Origin: JAJFHI01 sp050633705
GTDB lineage: Bacteria; Pseudomonadota; Alphaproteobacteria; Rhizobiales; Hyphomicrobiaceae
DNA length: 64,000 nt
Reading direction: 5' to 3'
Assembly: GCA_050633705.1 (NCBI GenBank)
Contig: JBOEGZ010000007.1
Coordinates: 62,001 to 126,000, forward strand
The notes under the pieces were generated by a model. It was given only the letters and a program-made list of their open reading frames with translations, was not told where the DNA came from and made no database searches. Of the stretch, positions 17,685-26,106 are shown in pieces. How positions within the stretch are numbered: position 1 is the stretch's first letter; every line of letters begins with the position of its first letter. A program made the translations under genes and the position numbers.

Positions 17685-18941
17685 TTACTGAGATAGACGA
17701 AGGTTATTCAGTTGGTTCGCGATGCTCTTAAACGATGCCTTAAGGGCTTCGCTATCGTCAGCTAGGAAGAACCGGTCGTTTCTGCCAGCGCAGTCACGCA
17801 GAACCTGACGGGCATCATCGTTGTTGAGTTCAAAACCAACTGAGAATACCCAGATGTCTTTATCGCGCATTGCGTTACACATGTCCCTGGCGATGTCTGC
17901 TGACAAGTCAGGTTTTCTGGAATCTCCGCGAACTGTATTGAACTGGCCATCTGTCATAACGATGACTGCTTTGATGGTATCTTGTTCTCCGTATGCAACC
18001 GGTGTGCTGTTGCCGGTGAAGATGCTCGTCCAAGCATCGGAAACCATGAACCAAGCCCACTGAATACCCAAGTGACCGGCTGTATATCCGGAGGCCCGGA
18101 AGCGACCGATAGCATCTTTGAGTTCACGACGGTCCGTTGTTAGCGGAACGATCGGATTTGCAGTTGGACATGTTGTCTGACGCGCCATAGATGAGTGTGA
18201 GGCTTCGAGAAGGTAATGGCCATTTTGAGGTGCTGCTTCCGAAATGAGGTCTGAGCCGTTGCCTTCGCGTTCGAATGTGCAAACCCCTGAATCTCTATTC
18301 CCGGTTACGATTTTACTCAAACCACCAGCGTTTACGCCAGATGAGTAGGGTGCAAGAGCGATGCGCACTTGGTTGGGTGTGCCTGCTGCTGGCAAAAGAA
18401 TGTCAACGAGATTGTTTGTTGCATCCTTCAAGGCCTCAATGCGGTTGTTGCGTCGCATCGACCCTGTTAAGTCAAGTGCAAGCGATAATTCGATGTCTTT
18501 TTGCTCGAAGCGCGTTTCGGACTTAACCGGGACAATCCATTCATTGACACCAGCAATTTTCATTACTGTCATTGGAACAATGACATTCGCTGTAATTGAA
18601 ACACGACCTGTGGCGCGGTCAATTGCGATGTTTAGCGTATCCAATGTACCAAACAGGCGACTTCTGGTTTCGTGTGTGATGTTGGCTTGAAGATAGTCAA
18701 TGGCGCGTTTGCGAACATCGTCATCGCTCAATCGACCGTCGAGCAGGCTACGACCAGCGGCCAAGGCAGCGGAGTCAATGGCTTGAGCGAGTTGTGTACG
18801 GGTTTGGAATACGCGGGCTGCATCAATAGCGGCACCGGCACTTATCAACAGTAAGAACATTGCGCCACTAAAGAGGACCAAGACAGAGCCGCTTTCGTCA
18901 GAATTAAATCTGTTCCGAAGCTGATTGAAACCGGCCAACAT
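17685..18941 (-). CDS. TadG-like pilus protein with von Willebrand A domain
   Basis: The N-terminus has the TadE/TadG pattern: a short basic start, Glu in DESGSVLVLFSGAMFLLL, and one membrane segment (about residues 20-40). The segment ARVFQTRTQLAQAIDSAALA follows, as in TadG proteins. Beyond about residue 145 is a von Willebrand A domain whose metal site reads DLTGSM, with VIVMTDGQFN downstream. TadG-type proteins belong to the Tad (Flp) pilus, a periplasm- or surface-exposed apparatus. No other tad gene is in this window, so it is an orphan copy here. The start at 18941 has AGGAG seven bases upstream; a start at 19007 would add 22 residues. Confidence 0.88.
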   Translation of the reverse strand: MLAGFNQLRNRFNSDESGSVLVLFSGAMFLLLISAGAAIDAARVFQTRTQLAQAIDSAALAAGRSLLDGRLSDDDVRKRAIDYLQANITHETRSRLFGTLDTLNIAIDRATGRVSITANVIVPMTVMKIAGVNEWIVPVKSETRFEQKDIELSLALDLTGSMRRNNRIEALKDATNNLVDILLPAAGTPNQVRIALAPYSSGVNAGGLSKIVTGNRDSGVCTFEREGNGSDLISEAAPQNGHYLLEASHSSMARQTTCPTANPIVPLTTDRRELKDAIGRFRASGYTAGHLGIQWAWFMVSDAWTSIFTGNSTPVAYGEQDTIKAVIVMTDGQFNTVRGDSRKPDLSADIARDMCNAMRDKDIWVFSVGFELNNDDARQVLRDCAGRNDRFFLADDSEALKASFKSIANQLNNLRLSQ

Positions 18942-19297
18942 TGCGTATCTCCTAAAGACATCGTGAAATTGATGTCGGGAGAACTGCAAGGACGGTGCCT
19001 GGGTCACCTCCAGTCTGGCCTGCGCCGCCTGAAGACGTAACTCAAGGTTTCTAAATTACTAACTTGTGGTTCGAAGGGCAAAAATAATCATTCAATATCA
19101 ATGATTTGAGTGTTTTGCCCAGTAACAATGTCAATGCGTCTTGTGATCAGAGTTAGATGCAACCTTTCGGATCGCTCGCGGCCGGAAGGGTCCTGATCCC
19201 GCATATTGGTGATCCAGATTAGGACGCTGATACGTTCGTTGTTAAATTCCGCGGCGCATCTTTAGGCCCCAAATTGGGGCAAAACATTGGGGAAAAT
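18942..19297. other. non-coding stretch between the TadG-like and DUF1674 genes
   Basis: Apart from the nested hairpin at 19076-19120 I see no gene or known motif. It should contain the minus-strand promoter of the TadG-like gene and the end of the DUF1674 transcript, which run in the same direction. Confidence 0.4.
19076..19120. promoter_or_regulatory. nested inverted repeat
   Basis: GGGCAAAA at 19076-19083 pairs with TTTTGCCC at 19113-19120. Inside them AATCATT pairs with AATGATT, which flank CAATATC. The two nested perfect arms could form a hairpin that ends the DUF1674 transcript, or be operator half-sites upstream of the TadG-like gene. Confidence 0.45.
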
Positions 19298-19540
19298 TCA
19301 GAAGTCCCAGGCGATGCCGCCTTTTTCCCAGTCGCCATATCGCACAGGTTCTTCGCCCTTTGGCCCACCGAGTTCTTTTGCAGGGTTTTGTAAATCGTTT
19401 TCTTTCTTGCGCCGACGTTCAGCGGCTTCGGCCAATGCGCGTTTGGCCTGGGGCGTTAGCTTTTTACCAGGTGCAGCCGCGATATTAGGCTTTTCGTTCT
19501 CTAGCTCGTTCGGCTGGTTTGTTCGTTCTTTGCTGGCCAT
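19298..19540 (-). CDS. DUF1674 protein (SDHAF4-like)
   Basis: The 80-residue protein ends in the family signature GGPKGEEPVRYGDWEKGGIA followed by WDF. DUF1674 includes the mitochondrial succinate dehydrogenase assembly factor SDHAF4 (yeast Sdh8), which helps flavinated SdhA to assemble. The bacterial members are presumed to do something similar but this is an inference. The rest is polar, with a basic helix around RALAEAAERRRKKEN. The ATG at 19540 begins MASKERTN; a longer in-frame form from 19633 has no family support. Confidence 0.85.
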   Translation of the reverse strand: MASKERTNQPNELENEKPNIAAAPGKKLTPQAKRALAEAAERRRKKENDLQNPAKELGGPKGEEPVRYGDWEKGGIAWDF

Positions 19541-19697
19541 AGATGAAAGTCCGGGATTGATGAAAATAAGCACGGGTCTGTAAACAGGCCCAGTATCACC
19601 TATATATAGTCTGGAATTTAGACCGTTCGGCAATAAAATTGTATGTCAGCAGACTGGCTAAACCTCGAAAAGCGTGTCGTGAGGAGGAGTTGTAAGC

Positions 19698-20702
19698 ATG
19701 CCTATGAACTACGCCAAAACGGCGGTGTTACTTATCGCCCTGACCGCAATTCTCGTTGCGCTCGGGGGTGTCGTTGGTGGCCAAACCGGCATTGTCATTG
19801 CCTTTATCGTTGCTTTGGTGATGAACCTCATAAGTTTGTGGAACTCCGATAAAGTCGTGTTGCGGATGTTTGGTGCTAAAGAAGTCACGCAAGAGTCGGC
19901 ACCGGGCTACTACAACATGGTTCGCGACCTCGCGGTCCGAGCGGATTTGCCAATGCCGCGCCTTTACATTTTGCAATCACCACAACCCAATGCTTTTGCA
20001 ACAGGGCGCAATCCTGAGAATGCTGCCGTGGCGGCGTCCACAGGGTTGCTTGAGACATTAGACAAAGATGAGATCGCTGGCGTGTTGGCGCACGAACTGG
20101 CGCACATTAAAAGCTACGACACATTAACAATGGCTGTGGCGGCCACCATCGGTGGTGCCATTTCAATGTTTGCACAATACATGCAATTCTCGATGATCTT
20201 TGGTGGTGGACGCGGTGGGGATCGCGGACCACTTGGCTGGCTTGGGACGATTGCCGCAATAATCGTTGCCCCATTGGCGGCAATGCTCGTGCAAATGGCC
20301 ATCAGCCGGTCGCGTGAATATCAGGCAGACCGGCTCGGCGCGCAGATTAGCGGAAACCCTATGGCCCTTGCCAACGCTCTGCGGAAAATTGAAAACAGTG
20401 CCCGTCATATCGTTAACGAAAAAGCCGAGAGCGTGCCAGCGGCAGCCCACATGTTCATTATCAATCCCCTGACCGGTCAAGGGTTCGACAATTTATTCTC
20501 GACGCATCCACGAACGAAAAACCGCATCATAGAATTAGAAGCGATGGCGCGCGAGATGGGGTATACCGGTGCTCATAAGAATGATCATGTCGCGACTTCG
20601 ACCCACGAGCCAACTGTTTCGCCACGCGGACCCTGGTCTCACGGCGGGCGGGCAGAAGCGTTTCGACCAAGACAAAAACGCCGACGCGGCCCTTGGGGTT
20701 GA
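19698..20702 (+). CDS. htpX: zinc metalloprotease HtpX
   Basis: HtpX is an inner-membrane M48-family protease that degrades damaged membrane proteins. Membrane segments are at about residues 7-27, 30-48, 143-165 and 180-200. The zinc site is HELAH at residues 132-136, with the third ligand in the SREYQADRLGA motif. GAGGAGGAG upstream of the ATG at 19698 fixes the start. At 334 residues it is slightly longer than the E. coli protein because of a polar, His- and Arg-rich tail. The next gene (rsmB) starts about 47 bases downstream. Confidence 0.95.
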   Translation: MPMNYAKTAVLLIALTAILVALGGVVGGQTGIVIAFIVALVMNLISLWNSDKVVLRMFGAKEVTQESAPGYYNMVRDLAVRADLPMPRLYILQSPQPNAFATGRNPENAAVAASTGLLETLDKDEIAGVLAHELAHIKSYDTLTMAVAATIGGAISMFAQYMQFSMIFGGGRGGDRGPLGWLGTIAAIIVAPLAAMLVQMAISRSREYQADRLGAQISGNPMALANALRKIENSARHIVNEKAESVPAAAHMFIINPLTGQGFDNLFSTHPRTKNRIIELEAMAREMGYTGAHKNDHVATSTHEPTVSPRGPWSHGGRAEAFRPRQKRRRGPWG

Positions 20703-20749
20703 TGCGAGCAAGGTATGAGGTTGGGTTCTCGCCGGCATGATGACATGAA

Positions 20750-22258
20750 TTGAATTTGCAGTGGCAGAGAAAGACAGAAACATTGAACCCACCTGATACC
20801 CGCCGGAGTTCGGAAGAAAAACGCACTTCGGGCAATAAGACCGATAAAAAACCAAACCGATCCCCGGGTGGAAAACGTCCAAGACGTGGGGCGGGCGGTG
20901 GCTCAAAGAAGCGTGAATCTGACAAGGTTATTCATGGTTTGGTCGCTCGCCAGTTCGCCGGGATGTTGGTCGAAGCCGTATTGCGTCATAAGCGCGCCTT
21001 CGACGAAGGGCTTTCAAATGCAGCAACGGTTGCGAAATTCGCAGAGCTCACACCCCGTGACCGTGCCTTTGCCCGGTTAATTGCCGCCACCGTTCTACGC
21101 CACGAACGGTCTTTGACAACGGTACTGGATAAGTTTCTGCAAAAACCGCTGAAAGTAAGCGAGAGCCCTTTGGCTCCTGTCTTGCTCGTTGGAGCTACAC
21201 AAATTCTCATACTGAAAACGCCGGCGCATGCTGCAATTCATCTGGCCGTTGAGCAGTGCAAGGCGCGGCGTGCAACACAACGGTTTGAAAAACTCGTCAA
21301 CGCCGTCTTGCGTCGCGTTTCTGAGCAGGGCGCGGAGGTCTACAGCGAACTCGATCATGTTCGTCTTGCGATGCCAGATTGGCTGTGGACGCGCTGGGTG
21401 AAAACATATGGTGAAGATGAGACGCGCGCGATGGTATCAGCAGCTCTGGCTGTGCCACCTATCGATATCAGCGTTAAAAGCGAACCGAAGCTTTGGGCAG
21501 AACGCCTCGGGGGCCAAGTCTTGCAAACCGGCACAGTTCGGATTGAAGGTGGCGGTCGCATTGAAGAGATGGCGGGTTATGAGGATGGCGAATGGTGGGT
21601 GCAAGATGCCGCCGCCGCATTGCCGGTTCGCCTTGTGGCGGATGTGAAGGGCAAAGACGTGCTAGACATGTGCGCGGCACCCGGAGGAAAGACAGCAGCA
21701 CTTGTTGCGGCCGGCGCGCATGTGACCGCGCTCGATCAATCCGAAATACGCCTTGACCGTCTCAGAGAAAATTTAAAACGGCTTAAGATGTCAGCAATGT
21801 GCGTGACAGGTGATGCAGCAGAATGCGTTCCTCCGGACGAGCAGAAGTTCGATGTTATTTTGGTCGATGCACCCTGCACAGCGACGGGGACGATTCGGCG
21901 TCACCCCGACATTCCACATTTGAAGCGTCCGAGCGATGTGAAAAAGCTTGCTCAATTGCAGGCGAAAATTTTGGACAATGCTGTAACGCTGATCAGGCCT
22001 GGGGGGGTGCTTGTGTATTGCACCTGTTCGCTCGAGCCTGAGGAAGGCGAGCTTCAGATCGAGCGCTTCTTGGCCGAACATCCAATGTTTTCGCGCGAGC
22101 CAATTTCTTCTCAAAGTGATCCGATTATTGATGCGGAGTGGGTGACACCGGATGGAGATTTGCGAACACTGCCAAGCCATTTGCGCGTGGAGAAACCTGA
22201 ACTTTGCGGACTTGATGGGTTCTTTGCCTCGCGTCTGCGACATCACGCCGAGGTTTGA
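20750..22258 (+). CDS. rsmB: RsmB/NOP-family rRNA cytosine-C5 methyltransferase
   Basis: The protein has an N-terminal NusB-like RNA-binding domain (about residues 60-190) and a C-terminal SAM-dependent methyltransferase domain. The catalytic motifs are DMCAAPGGKTAAL for SAM binding, DAPCTATGTIRRHPDI with the first cysteine, and VYCTCSLEPEEGE with the second. This combination matches RsmB, which methylates a 16S rRNA cytosine. The first 55 residues or so are basic and low complexity, and the start is uncertain: TTG at 20750 is the longest frame, and later starts would not remove conserved sequence. Confidence 0.9.
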   Translation: MNLQWQRKTETLNPPDTRRSSEEKRTSGNKTDKKPNRSPGGKRPRRGAGGGSKKRESDKVIHGLVARQFAGMLVEAVLRHKRAFDEGLSNAATVAKFAELTPRDRAFARLIAATVLRHERSLTTVLDKFLQKPLKVSESPLAPVLLVGATQILILKTPAHAAIHLAVEQCKARRATQRFEKLVNAVLRRVSEQGAEVYSELDHVRLAMPDWLWTRWVKTYGEDETRAMVSAALAVPPIDISVKSEPKLWAERLGGQVLQTGTVRIEGGGRIEEMAGYEDGEWWVQDAAAALPVRLVADVKGKDVLDMCAAPGGKTAALVAAGAHVTALDQSEIRLDRLRENLKRLKMSAMCVTGDAAECVPPDEQKFDVILVDAPCTATGTIRRHPDIPHLKRPSDVKKLAQLQAKILDNAVTLIRPGGVLVYCTCSLEPEEGELQIERFLAEHPMFSREPISSQSDPIIDAEWVTPDGDLRTLPSHLRVEKPELCGLDGFFASRLRHHAEV

Positions 22259-22409
22259 AATATGTGGTGTAATCGCCTCTAGGCTTTGCCAATCGCTACT
22301 GATTTTGTCTGTCGCATGAGACATCCCCATAATTCACATAAGTTACCAACAGCTCGTCTTGCTCTGATGGTGGACGCAAGCTGCCCCGAAGGTCACAAAA
22401 GAGAGGAGA

Positions 22410-24167
22410 ATGGCAGTGGGGGCCGACGCCATGGCAATTGTTCGCGTTGATACGCAGATGCCAGATTTGAGCATTAAAGACCGCATGACAGTTCGACGGT
22501 TGCTTTCCGAGCAAACACGTCAGTCTGTGCTCGCGCGTTTGCTAAATTCAAAACTGCTGCGCTGGCGTTACGGAGTTGTTTCTTCTGACAAGCTTTTGCT
22601 GGTTCCGTCGGATTTGCGCTCCGCTGATGCAAGTTTGGTGACGGAATATCGCCAAGGGCATTTCGGCCTTGCAGGGACGCCAGTAGAGCTCAATGAGTTG
22701 TCGCCGTTCGATGCAGTTGCTCCAAACGAGACGTGGCGAAATGCTCTGCATGGATTTGATTGGCTCAATCACTTTACAGCGTCACAGGACCCTGAAAGTC
22801 CAGACATGGCGCGCGGGCTTGTCGTTGATTGGATTAAGCGACGGCACGGGAAGTCAGACCCATGTTGGCAGCCGGATATTTTAGGTCGTCGCTTGGCGTC
22901 GTGGTTGTCGCACGCAGACCTTCTTCTTGGCGATACAGATGCCAAAACCTACGATCTCATTTTGCGAAGTATCGGTGAGCAATTCATTCGCTTGGCCGCA
23001 ACCTGGCGTAGTGCACCTCAGGGATTACCACGTCTGCAATCGTTAACGTTTCTGTTGTTGGCAAACCTGTGCATCGCTGGGCATGACAGGAAACGTCCGA
23101 GAATTCAGCGCATGTTTTGTGAAGAACTGTCGCAACAAATCTTGGAGGATGGCGGGCACCTTGATCGCAATCCAACAACAGCTGTGACGTTGTTGCTCGA
23201 TTTTCTGCCATTGGAAAAGTGTTTCGCAAATCGAGGGCTTTCAGAGCCAGACGTGTTGGTGCAAGCACGCCAGCGCATGTTCGGGTTTTTGCGCTTTATG
23301 CGCCTTGGCGACGGAGATCTCGCGCGCTTTAATGGTGTTGGCGCAACGGAAGGTGCAAGCTTGGCGCGCCTGTTGGCTTACGACGATCAAGAGCACAGTC
23401 GTTTGCGAGGAGGGGTTGCGCAACAATCTGGGTATGTTCGATTGACAAACCAAGAGACGGTTATTGTTTGCGATATCGGTGCAGCGCCTGGCTTGGAATT
23501 CGCGAAGAGTGCCCAGGCCGGTTGCTTGTCTTTTGAGATGAGTATCGACAAAGCGCCGATCTTTGTGAATGGGGGCATTCCCAGATCAGCACATGCAGAT
23601 TGGCTACCTGCGTCTAGAGCGACAGCAAGCCACAATACGTTGTGTCTTGGGGAAACGTCATCGGCGCGCCTTGTTCAACATTCCAAATTGGAAGGTCTGA
23701 TCGGTGGTGTTGCGATTACGGAACCGAGTGTTGTCGAAAGTAAGCTGTCAATTCGCCACGGTACGCAGTCGTTCAGCGCAAATCATAATGGATATCTGCA
23801 GCGTTTTGGTATTCTTCACTTTCGTGAACTGACACTATCATCGGACGGAAATATTTTATCCGGTCGTGATCGTTTGGGGCCACCAGAGGAAACCGGAGAT
23901 TTGCGTCTCAAGCAGGATGTGCCGTTTGCCGTTCACTTCCATCTGCATCCAGATGTCACAGTTTGCGCGGGCGAGGCGCCAGATCAACTCGAAATTGAAG
24001 CAAGTGATGGTGTGACTTTGGTTTTTTCCTGCGAAGGCGCCATTGTTTCTCTCGAAGAAAGCATGTACTTCGCCGATAGTTCATCTCCACGCCATGCCAC
24101 ACAAATAGTATTACGTGGCGCAACCTTTGGCGAAAGCCTTGTGGAATGGACACTAACACGACGATAG
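22410..24167 (+). CDS. heparinase II/III-like protein
   Basis: The 585-residue protein is of the alphaproteobacterial heparinase II/III family. A helical N-terminal part holds FDWLNHFTAS and WLSHADLLLGD, and a beta-rich C-terminal part holds SGYVRLTNQETVIVCDIGA, ASHNTLCLGETSS and HFHLHPDVTVCA, as in heparinase_II_III domains. Family enzymes are polysaccharide lyases, but members at this conserved location between rsmB and purH have no proven substrate. No signal peptide is apparent at the N-terminus. The ATG at 22410 follows GAGAGGAG closely. Confidence 0.88.
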   Translation: MAVGADAMAIVRVDTQMPDLSIKDRMTVRRLLSEQTRQSVLARLLNSKLLRWRYGVVSSDKLLLVPSDLRSADASLVTEYRQGHFGLAGTPVELNELSPFDAVAPNETWRNALHGFDWLNHFTASQDPESPDMARGLVVDWIKRRHGKSDPCWQPDILGRRLASWLSHADLLLGDTDAKTYDLILRSIGEQFIRLAATWRSAPQGLPRLQSLTFLLLANLCIAGHDRKRPRIQRMFCEELSQQILEDGGHLDRNPTTAVTLLLDFLPLEKCFANRGLSEPDVLVQARQRMFGFLRFMRLGDGDLARFNGVGATEGASLARLLAYDDQEHSRLRGGVAQQSGYVRLTNQETVIVCDIGAAPGLEFAKSAQAGCLSFEMSIDKAPIFVNGGIPRSAHADWLPASRATASHNTLCLGETSSARLVQHSKLEGLIGGVAITEPSVVESKLSIRHGTQSFSANHNGYLQRFGILHFRELTLSSDGNILSGRDRLGPPEETGDLRLKQDVPFAVHFHLHPDVTVCAGEAPDQLEIEASDGVTLVFSCEGAIVSLEESMYFADSSSPRHATQIVLRGATFGESLVEWTLTRR

Positions 24168-24319
24168 TGCCAATAAATGTCAGGAACCGTTCCAAGATTT
24201 TCGTCTTGGGGTATTTCTGCCGCCTAAAAAAAACGTGGCCAATTTCCTGGCCAGCGTATTGTCTGAAAACATGAACTGCTAGCAATAGTCTGGTCGACAG
24301 GCCCGATGGAAGAAAAGTG

Positions 24320-25912
24320 ATGACAAACACAACGAACAAAATTCGCCGAGCCCTTTTATCCGTTTCCGACAAGGAAGGGCTTGTCGAGTTTGCATCAGCG
24401 CTGTCTCAAGCCGGCATCGAATTGATTTCGACAGGTGGTACTGCGGCGGCGATTAAAGATGCCGGTTTGCCGGTTCAAGACGTTTCCGATGTTACCGGAT
24501 TTCCGGAGATGATGAACGGCCGCCTCAAAACCTTGCACCCGAAAGTGCATGGTGGGCTGTTGGCGGTACGTGGCAATCGCGAGCATGAAGAAGCCGCAGA
24601 CAAACACGCAATTGCTCAGATCGACTTGTTGGTCGTTAATCTCTATCCGTTTGAAGAAACCGTTGCCAAGGGTGGAAATGCTGCAGCTTGTATTGAGAAT
24701 ATTGATATTGGCGGTCCGGCTATGATCCGGGCAGGTGCCAAAAATCATGCCGCGGTCTCAGTCGTTGTTGATACTTCTGACTACAAACTTATTCTGGATG
24801 AATTGGCCGCCAACGATGGGGCGACCACTTTAAAGACGCGCCAGTTGCTTGCCGCAAAAGCCTATGCCCGAACAGGCGCCTACGACGCAGCGATTGCAAA
24901 CTGGTTTTCAGACGAGCTTGAAATTAGTTCGCCAAAGTGGCGGTCATTTTCTGGCGAGTTGGAATCAACATTGCGCTATGGAGAAAACCCACACCAAAAG
25001 GCAGCCTTTTATCGCGGTGGTGTAAGTCGCGCCGGTGTTGCCACCGCGACCCAACACCAGGGCAAGGAATTGTCCTATAACAACCTCAACGATACCGATG
25101 CAGCCTTCGAGTTGGTTGCAGAATTTGACGCTCAAATTTCGCCTGCCGTTGCGATTATCAAGCACGCAAACCCTTGTGGTGTTGCTGTTGGAGCATCGTT
25201 GATTGAAGCCTACCAGAAAGCATTGTTGTGCGATCCCGTTAGTGCTTTTGGTGGGATCATCGCACTTAATGGTGAGATCGACGCCGATACTGCACAGGAG
25301 ATCTCCAAGATCTTCACTGAGGTTGTTATTGCACCCAATGCGACACCCGAAGCGCGAGAGGTGTTCGCGGCGAAGAAGAACCTGCGGCTTTTGACAACTG
25401 GCGGTTTGCCCGATCCTCGTATGGGGGGGGAAATTATGAAGACTTTGGCTGGCGGCCTCTTGGTTCAATCGCGCGATAACGCTGTTGTGGATGATTTCGA
25501 TCTAAAAGTTGTGACCAAGAGAGCGCCGACGACGGAAGAAATGGCGGATTTAAAGTTTGCGTTTCGCGTGGCAAAACATGTCAAGTCGAATGCAATTGTT
25601 TATGCGAAAGATGGTGCGACTGTTGGTGTTGGAGCCGGCCAGATGAGTCGTATTGATTCCGCCAAGATTGCGGTTTCTAAGTCAGCTGACGCAGCATCGG
25701 CTGCGGGCTTGAAGGCACCACTGGTAAACGGATCAGTCGTTGCTTCGGATGCATTTTTTCCATTTGCAGATGGTCTGTTAGCCGCCGCCACTGCTGGAGC
25801 GACCGCGGTCATCCAGCCAGGTGGATCGATGCGTGATGATGAAGTCATTGCTGCAGCAGATGACAACGACCTTGCAATGGTCTTTACCGGTCATCGCCAT
25901 TTCCGCCATTGA
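24320..25912 (+). CDS. purH: bifunctional AICAR formyltransferase / IMP cyclohydrolase
   Basis: PurH carries out the last two steps of purine synthesis, formylation of AICAR and ring closure to IMP. The N-terminal cyclohydrolase domain has RRALLSVSDKEGLVEFA, STGGTAAAIKDAG and GGPAMIRAGAKNH. The C-terminal transformylase domain has LRYGENPHQKAAFY, IIKHANPCGVA and FRVAKHVKSNAIVY. The length of 530 residues is normal. ATG 24320 is used, with GGAAG upstream; a GTG directly before it is possible. Location after the heparinase-like gene follows the known order in Hyphomicrobiales. Confidence 0.97.
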   Translation: MTNTTNKIRRALLSVSDKEGLVEFASALSQAGIELISTGGTAAAIKDAGLPVQDVSDVTGFPEMMNGRLKTLHPKVHGGLLAVRGNREHEEAADKHAIAQIDLLVVNLYPFEETVAKGGNAAACIENIDIGGPAMIRAGAKNHAAVSVVVDTSDYKLILDELAANDGATTLKTRQLLAAKAYARTGAYDAAIANWFSDELEISSPKWRSFSGELESTLRYGENPHQKAAFYRGGVSRAGVATATQHQGKELSYNNLNDTDAAFELVAEFDAQISPAVAIIKHANPCGVAVGASLIEAYQKALLCDPVSAFGGIIALNGEIDADTAQEISKIFTEVVIAPNATPEAREVFAAKKNLRLLTTGGLPDPRMGGEIMKTLAGGLLVQSRDNAVVDDFDLKVVTKRAPTTEEMADLKFAFRVAKHVKSNAIVYAKDGATVGVGAGQMSRIDSAKIAVSKSADAASAAGLKAPLVNGSVVASDAFFPFADGLLAAATAGATAVIQPGGSMRDDEVIAAADDNDLAMVFTGHRHFRH

Positions 25913-26106
25913 TAAAATCGAAAGAAATTGCGCCCAATGTATGCAAGCTTCAATATCGCAAGCGACTGCGTCTGGGTGGTGTGTGCAACTTTTAAGCAGC
26001 AACAGACCGGATACGTTGTTGTCAGACGTTGAAGTCAGTTACGGCATCTCAACATCATACAGGCTATATTCGGTCGACATGATTCGGTCAGGGGGTGATA
26101 CGAGGC

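Noticed and set aside
24192..24209. CCAAGA/TCTTGG hairpin as a terminator of the heparinase-like gene
   Set aside because: The stem has only six pairs and no T-run follows.
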